Shown here in pieces: positions 7,992 through 14,113 of a stretch of DNA of 17,970 nt. The stretch covers positions 1 through 17,970 of the forward strand of contig URPG01000008.1 in NCBI GenBank assembly GCA_900549675.1, written 5' to 3'. This stretch comes from an uncultured Oscillospiraceae bacterium. GTDB taxonomy: Bacteria > Bacillota > Clostridia > Oscillospirales > Acutalibacteraceae. Each line of letters starts with the position of its first letter. Within the stretch, counting starts at the first letter, position 1. A model generated the notes under the pieces. It was not told where the DNA came from and did no database searches. It saw nothing but the letters and a program-made list of their open reading frames with translations. The position numbers and the translations under genes were made by a program.

Positions 7992-8564
7992 TCACTTGGC
8001 TAATCCAAACTTTTGCAAGGGATAAAGACTCACCAGAGCTTTCCCTAAAATCTTTCTTTTGTCCACCATACCAATCTCAGCAAAACGGCTGTCCTTGGAA
8101 AAAATACGGTTATCACCTAAAACAAAGACATGACCTTTCGGCACTATTTGAGGAAATTCAAGCATTTCATAATTGTTCCAAAGAATTTCTGTAATTCCGC
8201 TTTGAATACCGAATTGTGAATCATCCACCGGAATTCCGTCTACTGTTACGCTTTTGGTTTCGGCATCAAAATCAACCGTTTGACCTTCCGTGGCAATAAC
8301 GCGTTTAATAATCGGTCCCTCTTTGAGCACATCCGTGATAATAACGACATCACCCAGCTTGGGATGAAGCACCAAACTGCTGACTAAAATTTTCCCTCCG
8401 TCTACATAGTTAGGATTCATGGAAGGACCTTCAACCGTAATGATTCGAAAAAAGAAAGTAAAGACAATGGCGACAATCACCACCGAACTGACAAGAACAT
8501 CTGCTAGATCAAACAAAAAAAATTGTATACTTTTTGCTCTTGCCCCACTGTCAGCATTTTTCAT
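7992..8564 (-). CDS. lepB: Signal peptidase I
   Basis: Membrane serine protease that removes signal peptides from exported preproteins. The 190-residue protein has a cytoplasmic N-terminus, one membrane segment at about 20-40, and then an extracellular catalytic domain. The Ser/Lys dyad is visible as Ser48 in EGPSMNP and Lys87 in IIKRVIATEG, and the family box GDNR (150-153) with SKDSR (156-160) is intact. AGGTGAT precedes the ATG. A terminator stands between rplS and this gene with no room for a separate promoter after it, so expression probably depends on read-through. Bacillota often have several signal peptidase I paralogues; this is the one next to rplS and rbgA. Confidence 0.95.
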   Translation of the reverse strand: MKNADSGARAKSIQFFLFDLADVLVSSVVIVAIVFTFFFRIITVEGPSMNPNYVDGGKILVSSLVLHPKLGDVVIITDVLKEGPIIKRVIATEGQTVDFDAETKSVTVDGIPVDDSQFGIQSGITEILWNNYEMLEFPQIVPKGHVFVLGDNRIFSKDSRFAEIGMVDKRKILGKALVSLYPLQKFGLAK

Positions 8565-8595
8565 TCTATCACCTGCTCAAACGATTTTTAGATAG

Positions 8596-8623
8596 CAAAA
8601 AAGGGACTGTGTACCGTCCCTTT
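8596..8623 (-). terminator. Intrinsic terminator or attenuator between rplS and lepB
   Basis: In the transcribed direction AAAGGGAC (8616-8623) pairs with GTCCCTTT (8600-8607) over an 8-base loop and runs into six T. It follows the rplS stop by a few bases. Because lepB starts only about 30 bases further on, it probably acts as a partial terminator that keeps L19 output above that of the downstream genes. Confidence 0.8.
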
Positions 8624-8630
8624 AAAAGTT

Positions 8631-8972
8631 TTAAATTTTTTCTTTAACCTTGGCTGCTTTACCGACTCTGTCACGCAGATAATAAAGTTTTGCTCTGCGA
8701 ACACGACCGTGACGAACTACCTCAACAGCTTTGATATTCGGTGAGTGGATCGGAAAGACTCTTTCCACACCAACGCCATAGGAAACACGGCGAACGGTAA
8801 AGGTTTCACTTATGCCACTATTTTTGCGGGCAATAACAGTGCCTTCAAAAAGCTGAACTCTTTCTCTTTCACCTTCACGAATATTCACACTGACTTTTAC
8901 AGTATCGCCAACAGCAAACTGCGGTAATTCGGTTTTTAAAGAGTTCTGCGAAATTAATTTCATTGCATCCAT
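8631..8972 (-). CDS. rplS: 50S ribosomal protein L19
   Basis: Component of the large subunit near the 30S interface. The 113-residue product matches the normal L19 length and shows FAVGDTV, the GERERVQLFEGTVIARK region, RRVSYGVGVERVFPIHSP and the C-terminal RRAKLYYLR. The frame stays open 30 codons further upstream, but that part is the structured leader; the ATG at 8972 has a strong GGAGG eight bases upstream and gives the expected start. In many Bacillota rplS closes the rpsP-rimM-trmD operon; here the upstream neighbour is an unrelated gene, and rplS has its own candidate promoter and leader. Confidence 0.97.
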   Translation of the reverse strand: MDAMKLISQNSLKTELPQFAVGDTVKVSVNIREGERERVQLFEGTVIARKNSGISETFTVRRVSYGVGVERVFPIHSPNIKAVEVVRHGRVRRAKLYYLRDRVGKAAKVKEKI

Positions 8973-8989
8973 TTGATAATCCTCCAAAA

Positions 8990-9097
8990 TTTTAATCAGA
9001 CATTCTTGCCAATCGGCAGCGGACTGCCCGCTTCTCGGTGCTATAAGCACTTTGACTCCCACAGGCAGCGTTTGAGAAACCTGCGGACTCCAAATAC
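8990..9097 (-). ncRNA. Structured 5' leader of rplS (candidate L19 leader)
   Basis: The minus-strand RNA between the promoter and the rplS ribosome binding site is more GC-rich than other gaps here and can fold into several stems: CCGCAGG/CCTGTGG (9080-9086 with 9059-9065, one G-U), GTGC/GCAC around TTATA (9038-9050), and GGCAG/CTGCC around TCCG (9015-9028). Bases TTCTC in the first loop (9074-9078) can also pair with GAGAA (9032-9036), a possible pseudoknot. L19 leaders that autoregulate rplS are known in low-GC Gram-positives; I match by position and structure, not by covariance search. Confidence 0.5.
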
Positions 9098-9103
9098 TTA
9101 TTT

Positions 9104-9132
9104 ATGTTATCACAAAAGCTTGTTAAAAGCAA
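9104..9132 (-). promoter_or_regulatory. Candidate sigma-A promoter of rplS
   Basis: TTGCTT (9127-9132) and TAACAT (9104-9109) on the minus strand are separated by 17 bases and each match four of six consensus positions. The predicted start near 9097 coincides with the beginning of the foldable leader, which supports it. Confidence 0.5.
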
Positions 9133-9147
9133 GATTTTTTTTTCCAT

Positions 9148-10020
9148 TTATCTCTTTTTTAAATAGGCAACATATTCTTCAAGTGACATAGCAAGCATTC
9201 GCATGGTTTCGGCATTTTTCTGCCCCACATAACGAATAACCGTTTCATCATCTTCTAAACCGGTGGATTTTTTACTGCCCGAAGGGTAGCGAAATATAAA
9301 TCCATATTTTTCCATATTGTTTTTCAGCCATTTATAGATATCGGAATCAGAAAAATTCTCAGAATCCGCTTTTATTTTAATACACATACCAGTTTGAAAA
9401 TCACTTTGTCCTGCTACCGGCACTTCCTTTTTGGCATTGGTTTTTGCCATGACCGCAGTCAATCCTTCTTGTTCAATCAGTTCCTTTACTTTTTGATTAT
9501 ATAAATCCTGCTGTTTTTGATAAGATACATATCCCTGCTCAAATTCAACGGTCAAACCATCCTCTTTCATGGCGCCCACCATTGTTTTTAACGCAGTGGC
9601 AATCTCCGCCCTTACTTCTATACCGCTTACTGTTTTTAAAACAGGTTCACGCTCATTATCAGCGGGATTTTGCGCGTTAATAATTTGCAAGCTGATACTG
9701 TTATCCAAGATAGGCAACCCCATTTCATCATATGAAACGGTAGGTTCATAGGAAACCTCTGATGGCAATTGGGATTCTTCCGTTTGGGGTTGTCCTGATA
9801 TTTTTGTCTGTAAATAAGGAATTAAAAACACAAAGACAAAGACAAAAAGTGCAACGACCAAAATAACCAAACCAACGGAAATAAGAGTTCTGAGGATAAA
9901 TTCCATACGCTGCATTTGTTTATCATTAAAACGGGAGCTCTTAATAAACAAGCGTTTTTTACTGACAAAATGCCCGATTTCTTTATCTTTTAGAATCACT
10001 TTGGATTTCTTTTTTTTCAA
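9148..10020 (-). CDS. Membrane-anchored VanY/M15B-fold protein lacking the zinc ligands (probable pseudo-peptidase)
   Basis: A basic cytoplasmic N-terminus (1-40) is followed by one membrane helix (about 43-69), a low-complexity linker (70-105) and an extracellular domain. From about residue 135 it aligns by eye with D-Ala-D-Ala carboxypeptidases of the VanY type: QGYVSYQKQQDLYN (family GYRSY..Q), GQSDFQTGMCIKI (family SEHQTGLAIDI), WLKNNMEKYGFIFRYP and VIRYVG (family EPWHFRYVG). The residues that should bind zinc or act in catalysis are replaced: Arg to V165, His to F208, Asp to K215, His to V261, and the glutamate base to D258. It therefore keeps the fold but should not be a zinc peptidase; a peptidoglycan-binding or scaffold role is possible. 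The start is TTG at 10020 with GGTGA six bases upstream. Length is 290 residues. Confidence 0.75.
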   Translation of the reverse strand: MKKKKSKVILKDKEIGHFVSKKRLFIKSSRFNDKQMQRMEFILRTLISVGLVILVVALFVFVFVFLIPYLQTKISGQPQTEESQLPSEVSYEPTVSYDEMGLPILDNSISLQIINAQNPADNEREPVLKTVSGIEVRAEIATALKTMVGAMKEDGLTVEFEQGYVSYQKQQDLYNQKVKELIEQEGLTAVMAKTNAKKEVPVAGQSDFQTGMCIKIKADSENFSDSDIYKWLKNNMEKYGFIFRYPSGSKKSTGLEDDETVIRYVGQKNAETMRMLAMSLEEYVAYLKKR

Positions 10021-10052
10021 ATTGATTCACCGCCAAGATGTATTCATCTTTT

Positions 10053-10074
10053 ATTATACCTCTTTTTACTAAAA
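10053..10074 (-). promoter_or_regulatory. Possible promoter of the VanY-like gene (-10 only is convincing)
   Basis: A perfect TATAAT lies on the minus strand at 10053-10058 in the gap behind the kinase gene. The -35 region is poor (TTGTTT at about 16 bases). A 16-base palindrome, AAGATG-AATA-CATCTT (10035-10050), overlaps the expected transcription start and could be an operator, though it may be chance. Confidence 0.35.
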
Positions 10075-10084
10075 AAACAAAGTC

Positions 10085-10606
10085 TTAACGGCAAATTACG
10101 CTAAAAAGATTTCCTTTAAAAGCATTTAATTGTCTTTGATTTCGTATTACAATGATTTTATGAGCATATTTTTTACAAATTTCTTGATCATTCTTTTGAA
10201 TGGATTGAGTGCGTCCATCATGCAGAATCCAACGAATAAATTCCCAATCTAACTTTTCTTGGCAGCCCTGCGCCATGCTTTCTCTGCATTTTCCGCGAAA
10301 CTGAAAATAACGTTTTGCCGCACGAACTAAACATTGAAAGCGGCTGAATTTCATGAAAATGATATAATCTGCCCTTTCCAATCTAGATTCATAGTGATAA
10401 TTCCGATAATTGCCATCAATCACCCATGATCCCTGCTGCATAAAGTCCTCTATCAGCACTAAAGCCTCTTTGTCCTCTCTCTCCTGCCAATTGGGAAGAA
10501 AATGTATCGTATCCAAGAAAAGTATGGGAATGGAAAATTGTTCTCCCATAAACTTTGCAAGAGTAGATTTCCCGCTGCCACTATATCCAATCACTGCGAT
10601 TTTCAT
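10085..10606 (-). CDS. P-loop nucleotide kinase, FlaR/topology-modulation-protein-like
   Basis: A 173-residue soluble protein with Walker A GYSGSGKST at 7-15, the segment LDTIHFLPNW and the motif WVIDGNY, and an arginine-rich lid. This pattern matches the adenylate-kinase-related family often annotated as DNA topology modulation protein (FlaR). The name comes from an old genetic observation; the family's true substrate is unclear, and small-molecule or nucleotide phosphorylation is the safer reading. The ATG is 12 nt behind the metK stop with only a weak GGGCGA in front, so translation probably relies on coupling to metK, and transcription on the SAM-controlled metK promoter. Confidence 0.8.
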   Translation of the reverse strand: MKIAVIGYSGSGKSTLAKFMGEQFSIPILFLDTIHFLPNWQEREDKEALVLIEDFMQQGSWVIDGNYRNYHYESRLERADYIIFMKFSRFQCLVRAAKRYFQFRGKCRESMAQGCQEKLDWEFIRWILHDGRTQSIQKNDQEICKKYAHKIIVIRNQRQLNAFKGNLFSVICR

Positions 10607-10618
10607 TGTAGTCGCCCA

Positions 10619-11806
10619 TCAGGATTGATAAGCCTTCACAGCCTGTTTTAAAGCTTCTGCCTTATCGGTTTTCTCCCAAGTCACATCCAAATCTTCTCTG
10701 CCCATATGTCCATAGGCGGCCAAGCGACGATAAATCGGGCGGCGTAAGTCTAATTCCTTAATAATAGCAGTAGGACGTAAATCAAAGACAGCGGTCACCG
10801 CTTTAGAAAGTATTTCATCGGATACTGTACCGGTTCCAAACGTATCCACCATAATGGAAACAGGCCTTGCCACGCCAATGGCATAAGCGAGTTCTACCTC
10901 ACACTTTTTTGCCAACCCCGCCGCCACGATATTCTTAGCGACCTTTCGAGCAGCATAAGCGGCAGAACGATCCACCTTTGTCGGGTCTTTTCCAGAGAAA
11001 GCACCGCCGCCGTGACGTCCATAGCCGCCGTAGGTGTCTACAATGATTTTTCTACCGGTTAAACCACTGTCACCCACAGGTCCCCCGATGACAAACCGTC
11101 CTGTTGGATTCACGTAAATTTTCGTGTTTTCATCCAAATATTCTTTGGGAACAATCGGTTCAATAACATTCTCAATTAAATCTTTTCTTACTTTACTAAG
11201 TTCTGCATTTTCATCATGCTGTGTAGAAATCACAACGGCTTCTACTCTCTTAACTTTCTCTCCGTCATATTCCACAGTCACCTGTGTTTTTCCGTCCGGA
11301 CGCAAATAAGGGAGAGTGTTGTCTTTTCTCACTTCTGCCAATCTTTTGGCCAATTTGTGAGAAAGCGAAATTGCCAACGGCATAAGCTCCGGTGTTTCAT
11401 CGCAGGCATATCCAAACATCATCCCTTGGTCACCCGCACCGGTTAGACTATTTTCATCGGTTTCACCGTTTTTTGCTTCCCAAGATTGATTGACTCCCAT
11501 AGCAATATCAGGAGATTGATTATCAATTGAAGTTAAAACTGCGCAAGAATTTCCGTCGAAACCGTATTCAGGATGATTATAGCCGATATCATTGACCACC
11601 TCTCTAACAACGGACGGAATATCCACATAGCAATTGGTAGAGATTTCCCCCATAATATGCACAAGCCCCGTAGTGGTAGTGGTTTCACAGGCAACATGAG
11701 CCTGCGGGTCCTGTGATAAAATAGAATCTAATATAGCATCCGAAATTTGGTCGCAAATTTTATCGGGATGTCCTTCTGTTACTGATTCTGATGTAAAAAA
11801 TTTCAT
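10619..11806 (-). CDS. metK: S-adenosylmethionine synthetase
   Basis: Makes S-adenosylmethionine from methionine and ATP. The 395-residue product carries the hallmarks: GHPDK (12-16), GAGDQG (123-128, the ATP-binding hexapeptide) and GGGAFSGKD (266-274, the phosphate loop), followed by PTKVDRSAAYAAR. The ATG at 11806 has GGAGGTG upstream (9 bases from AGGTG); the open frame extends a few codons further to a TTG that overlaps the ribosome binding site and is not used. Control is clear: a consensus promoter, a SAM-I aptamer and an intrinsic terminator all stand upstream, so high SAM should stop transcription before the gene. Confidence 0.98.
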   Translation of the reverse strand: MKFFTSESVTEGHPDKICDQISDAILDSILSQDPQAHVACETTTTTGLVHIMGEISTNCYVDIPSVVREVVNDIGYNHPEYGFDGNSCAVLTSIDNQSPDIAMGVNQSWEAKNGETDENSLTGAGDQGMMFGYACDETPELMPLAISLSHKLAKRLAEVRKDNTLPYLRPDGKTQVTVEYDGEKVKRVEAVVISTQHDENAELSKVRKDLIENVIEPIVPKEYLDENTKIYVNPTGRFVIGGPVGDSGLTGRKIIVDTYGGYGRHGGGAFSGKDPTKVDRSAAYAARKVAKNIVAAGLAKKCEVELAYAIGVARPVSIMVDTFGTGTVSDEILSKAVTAVFDLRPTAIIKELDLRRPIYRRLAAYGHMGREDLDVTWEKTDKAEALKQAVKAYQS

Positions 11807-11879
11807 AATGCGTTGCACCTCCAAGTTTTATATACTATATACTTTTAAAAACAAGAAATACTCACCTATTCATTTGGAT

Positions 11880-11912
11880 AAAAATAAAAAAACCTCTCTG
11901 AAAAGAGAGGTT
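11880..11912 (-). terminator. SAM-responsive intrinsic terminator upstream of metK
   Basis: AACCTCTCT (11904-11912 in the transcribed direction) and AGAGAGGTT (11891-11899) form a perfect 9-bp stem with a 4-base loop and run into a T-rich tract. It directly follows the aptamer; the P1 3' strand GATGAGG contains GAGG, which can alternatively pair with the CCTC of the terminator arm, the usual off-switch layout. The pairing alternative is inferred. Confidence 0.9.
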
Positions 11913-11918
11913 TCCTCG

Positions 11919-12017
11919 CCTCATCTTCCGGATTCACCGCAGGATTTGGCACCTTGTCAAATTTATGACAGGTTGCCGGGCATCACAGGGCCTGTCCCTC
12001 CGCCGCTCTTGATAAGG
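11919..12017 (-). ncRNA. SAM-I (S-box) riboswitch aptamer controlling metK
   Basis: On the minus strand the S-box landmarks appear in order: P1 5' strand CCTTATC (12011-12017), CGGCGGAGGGAC, GGCCC, the core CCGGCAACC, a TGTCA/TGACA stem, GGTGCCAAATCC, and P1 3' strand GATGAGG (11919-11925), which pairs with the 5' strand over 7 bp. It binds S-adenosylmethionine, the product of the gene it precedes, giving feedback control. The 353-base gap between the orphan gene and metK is filled by a terminator, the metK promoter, this aptamer, its terminator and a plain AT-rich stretch (11807-11879) holding the ribosome binding site. Confidence 0.96.
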
Positions 12018-12045
12018 AATATTCTGTTTTATTGGTATTGTCATC

Positions 12046-12074
12046 ATTATAACTTTAAGAATAATTCTTGTCAA
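12046..12074 (-). promoter_or_regulatory. Consensus sigma-A promoter of the metK unit
   Basis: A perfect TTGACA (12069-12074) is followed after exactly 17 bases by a perfect TATAAT (12046-12051) on the minus strand. Transcription would start near 12039, about 20 bases before the aptamer. A second TTGACA at 12089-12094 has no matching -10 box. Confidence 0.88.
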
Positions 12075-12109
12075 TGCTTTTCATTATCTGTCAAATTAAT
12101 TATCATTTT

Positions 12110-12139
12110 AAACAAAAACCTGACTATGAAAGTCAGGTT
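12110..12139 (-). terminator. Intrinsic terminator of the 66-residue gene
   Basis: AACCTGACT (12131-12139 in the transcribed direction) pairs perfectly with AGTCAGGTT (12117-12125) around a 5-base loop and continues as TTTGTTT. It lies about 20 bases after the stop codon and insulates the metK promoter from upstream transcription. The mirror strand also has a short T-run, so it could act both ways. Confidence 0.85.
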
Positions 12140-12159
12140 TTGTGTTCGCCTTTAGCTTC

Positions 12160-12360
12160 TTATCTCTTCTGCATTACTTCATGAGCAATTCGGTGCAAGT
12201 CATCTTCATTGTGGATTTCATCTTTTCGTTCTTCAATGGCAGCTTTTACTTCATCCGGCAAACCTTGATTAAAATAGTCATAGTTGGTTAAGGCAAACGG
12301 CAATAACGGTGTTAAAGAGCTATTATTGCTCAAACCGCCACCAAAATAATACGGAAACAT
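12160..12360 (-). CDS. Small protein of unknown function, 66 residues
   Basis: I do not recognise this protein. The N-terminal half is aromatic and Gly/Asn-rich (MFPYYFGGG, then SLTPLLPFALTNYDYF), with no clear membrane helix or signal peptide. The C-terminal half (about 34-66) is strongly charged and looks helical, with DEVKAAIEERKDEIH and DDLHRIAHEVMQKR. Evidence that it is real: ATG with GGGTGAT seven bases upstream, a separate position between asnA and metK, and its own terminator. I found no convincing -35/-10 pair in the 110 bases upstream, so it may be read from the asnA message. Its ribosome binding site lies in a 10-bp hairpin (separate entry). Confidence 0.7.
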   Translation of the reverse strand: MFPYYFGGGLSNNSSLTPLLPFALTNYDYFNQGLPDEVKAAIEERKDEIHNEDDLHRIAHEVMQKR

Positions 12361-12365
12361 TTAAA

Positions 12366-12405
12366 AATCACCCCCGTATTTATCTTTTGCTTTTCGGAGG
12401 TGATT
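12366..12405 (-). promoter_or_regulatory. Hairpin that buries the ribosome binding site of the 66-residue gene
   Basis: AATCACCTCC (12396-12405, read on the minus strand) can pair with GGGGGTGATT (12366-12375) over 10 bp with one G-U, leaving a 20-base A-rich loop. The 3' arm is the Shine-Dalgarno sequence of the gene that starts at 12360. The 5' arm matches the anti-Shine-Dalgarno end of 16S rRNA (ATCACCTCC). Such a fold would block ribosome entry until it is opened. Confidence 0.6.
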
Positions 12406-12470
12406 AGTCGCACTATTATTTGCAAGTTTTGTTAAGTTCTAGATTTTATTTAAAATCATTTTATAGCAAT

Positions 12471-13478
12471 TTATAATAATGTGATTCCCGATTTTTCACA
12501 GACATCCAGAGTTTCTTCGTCCCAAATTGAGGTTTGCACCTCTCCAATATGAGCCTTTTCCAACAAAAGCAGGCAAGTACGGGATTGACCGATACCTCCG
12601 CCGATAGTCAAAGGCAATTCACCCGATAAAAGCAGTTTATGGAACAAAAGCTTACTTCTATCTTCGCACTTTGCTTTCTTTAACTGTTCTGCCAACGACT
12701 GGGCATCTACCCGAATTCCCATAGAAGAAATTTCAATTGCCTGCGAAAGAACATTGCTCCAAATTAAGATATCACCGTTCATGTTCCAATCATCATAGTC
12801 AGGAGCACGACCATCGTGTTTTTGACCAGATTTCAGAGCATCACCGATTCCCATAATGAAAACAGTTTTGTACCGTTCGGTTATTTTTTGTTCTCTCTCT
12901 TTGGGGGTTAAATTTGGGTATGTATCTTCCAACTCTTGTGTGGTGATAAATTTTACGTCACGCTGAAATTCCTCTTTCAACTGCGGGAAGAGTGTGTGAA
13001 TTTCATCTGCTGTATCACAAAACGCATCAACAATGCTTTCCACAGTTTCTTTTAAATACGTCAGATTGCGTCTGCCGCCGGGCAAAACTTTTTCCCAATC
13101 CCATTGGTCAACATAGATGGAATGAAGATTATCCATTTCTTCATCACGACGAATCGCGTTCATATCGGTATAAAGGCCTTCTCCCTCTGAGAATTTATAA
13201 CGATAGAGTGCCATTCTCTTCCATTTTGCTAAAGAATGTACCACCTGAGCCTCTGTTCCTGTTGCTTTGATATCAAAGGTGACAGCACGTTCCACACCAT
13301 TTAAATCATCGTTTAATCCGGTTAAAGGATCCACAAAAAGCGGAGCCGACACTCTTTTTAAATTCAAATTGCCGGCAAGCTTCTTTTGAAATATATTGCG
13401 AACACAGCCAATAGCCACCTGTGTTTCATAAAGATTTAAAACCGGATGATAACTTTCTGGTATAAACGTCTTGCTCAT
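12471..13478 (-). CDS. asnA: Aspartate-ammonia ligase (asparagine synthetase A)
   Basis: Makes asparagine from aspartate, ammonia and ATP, using ammonia rather than glutamine. The 335-residue protein is the standard AsnA size and shows the class II aminoacyl-tRNA-synthetase-like core: VSAPLFVDPLTGLNDDLNGVERAV near the N-terminus, GTEAQVVHSLAKWKR, the GEGLYTDMNAIRRDE segment and motif 3 GGGIGQSR (293-300). The ATG at 13478 lies 10 bases behind GGAGG; an ATG three codons earlier is almost on top of that site and is unlikely. It follows a P-loop kinase gene by about 40 bases, with no terminator between, and probably shares its promoter at 14063-14090. I see no T-box leader. Confidence 0.97.
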   Translation of the reverse strand: MSKTFIPESYHPVLNLYETQVAIGCVRNIFQKKLAGNLNLKRVSAPLFVDPLTGLNDDLNGVERAVTFDIKATGTEAQVVHSLAKWKRMALYRYKFSEGEGLYTDMNAIRRDEEMDNLHSIYVDQWDWEKVLPGGRRNLTYLKETVESIVDAFCDTADEIHTLFPQLKEEFQRDVKFITTQELEDTYPNLTPKEREQKITERYKTVFIMGIGDALKSGQKHDGRAPDYDDWNMNGDILIWSNVLSQAIEISSMGIRVDAQSLAEQLKKAKCEDRSKLLFHKLLLSGELPLTIGGGIGQSRTCLLLLEKAHIGEVQTSIWDEETLDVCEKSGITLL

Positions 13479-13517
13479 ACTAAACATTCCTCCTAATTTA
13501 CGGGACTAATTATATCA

Positions 13518-14012
13518 TTAAAGATTCAGTATCCTCTCTGCTGTTTCCGGCACAGTCATTTCGGAAGTGTCAATCTTAATGGTATTTAAATACTGATACA
13601 AAGGGATTCTCTCTACACTTTTTTCGATACTGTCTTTTGTTCGTATCCCGATTTTCACATCTTTTTGTATTCTTTTACGTAATTCTAATTCACCACATAT
13701 CAAAGAAACCAGTTTTACCTGACAATTCTCTAATCTTAATTTTCCCAAAATATCATCAATAATGCCTTGTTCGTGCATAACCCAGCAAAAGACAATATTT
13801 TCATAAACGCTGCATTTCATAAATTGATTCAATAAAAAACAAATATTTTCAATAACCATTTCTTTTGTTTCTGCATTCACTTGAAATGGATGCATATTCC
13901 AACACCAATCACCGTCCAAAAAAACACTGTTGGAAAGCTTGAGTTTAAGATAATTCGAAACCGCCGTCTTGCCTACTCCCATTGTGCCGCCAATACAGAA
14001 TAATGTTTTCAT
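13518..14012 (-). CDS. P-loop kinase-like protein of unknown substrate
   Basis: A 164-residue soluble protein with Walker A GGTMGVGKT at 8-16, a DGDWCW motif at about 33-38 in the position where small-molecule kinases hold their substrate, and a basic lid (LRKRIQKDVKIGIRTKDSIEKSVER region, about 111-135). The architecture is that of the shikimate/gluconate/adenylate kinase-like group, often annotated as AAA family ATPase. I cannot name the substrate. The ATG has AGGGG at about 7 bases, and a promoter with a perfect -10 lies about 50 bases upstream. asnA is the next gene in the same unit, which is not by itself a functional clue. Confidence 0.75.
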   Translation of the reverse strand: MKTLFCIGGTMGVGKTAVSNYLKLKLSNSVFLDGDWCWNMHPFQVNAETKEMVIENICFLLNQFMKCSVYENIVFCWVMHEQGIIDDILGKLRLENCQVKLVSLICGELELRKRIQKDVKIGIRTKDSIEKSVERIPLYQYLNTIKIDTSEMTVPETAERILNL

Positions 14013-14062
14013 ACAAAAACCCCTGATTTCACAATATGAAGTGCTGTTGTTTTGTTTTTATT

Positions 14063-14090
14063 ATTATAGCACTATATTTAATTTTTGCAA
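14063..14090 (-). promoter_or_regulatory. Candidate sigma-A promoter of the P-loop kinase-asnA unit
   Basis: TATAAT (14063-14068, minus strand) lies 16 bases from TTGCAA (14085-14090), a 4/6 -35 match. It sits in the 101-base gap after nagA. The 6-base inverted repeat AGTGCT/AGCACT (14040-14045 and 14068-14073) touches the -10 box but is too short to call an operator. Confidence 0.6.
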
Positions 14091-14113
14091 GTTTTTTTCA
14101 TGTTAATTCATTT

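Noticed and set aside
8973..9062. Thirty-codon N-terminal extension of L19
   Set aside because: It lies in the structured leader, has no ribosome binding site, and L19 proteins start at the MDAMKL position, which has a strong GGAGG.
9121..9147. Terminator after the VanY-like gene
   Set aside because: Only a 4-bp CTTG/CAAG stem could be found, too weak to call.
12089..12094. Second TTGACA upstream of metK
   Set aside because: No -10 box at 16-18 bases; the perfect pair at 12046-12074 explains the promoter.
12441..12456. GATTTT/AAAATC hairpin as an asnA terminator
   Set aside because: Pure A/T 6-bp stem, not followed by a T-run on the minus strand.
14040..14073. AGTGCT/AGCACT inverted repeat as an operator or terminator
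   Set aside because: Only 6 bp with a 22-base spacer, upstream of the gene and without a T-tract.
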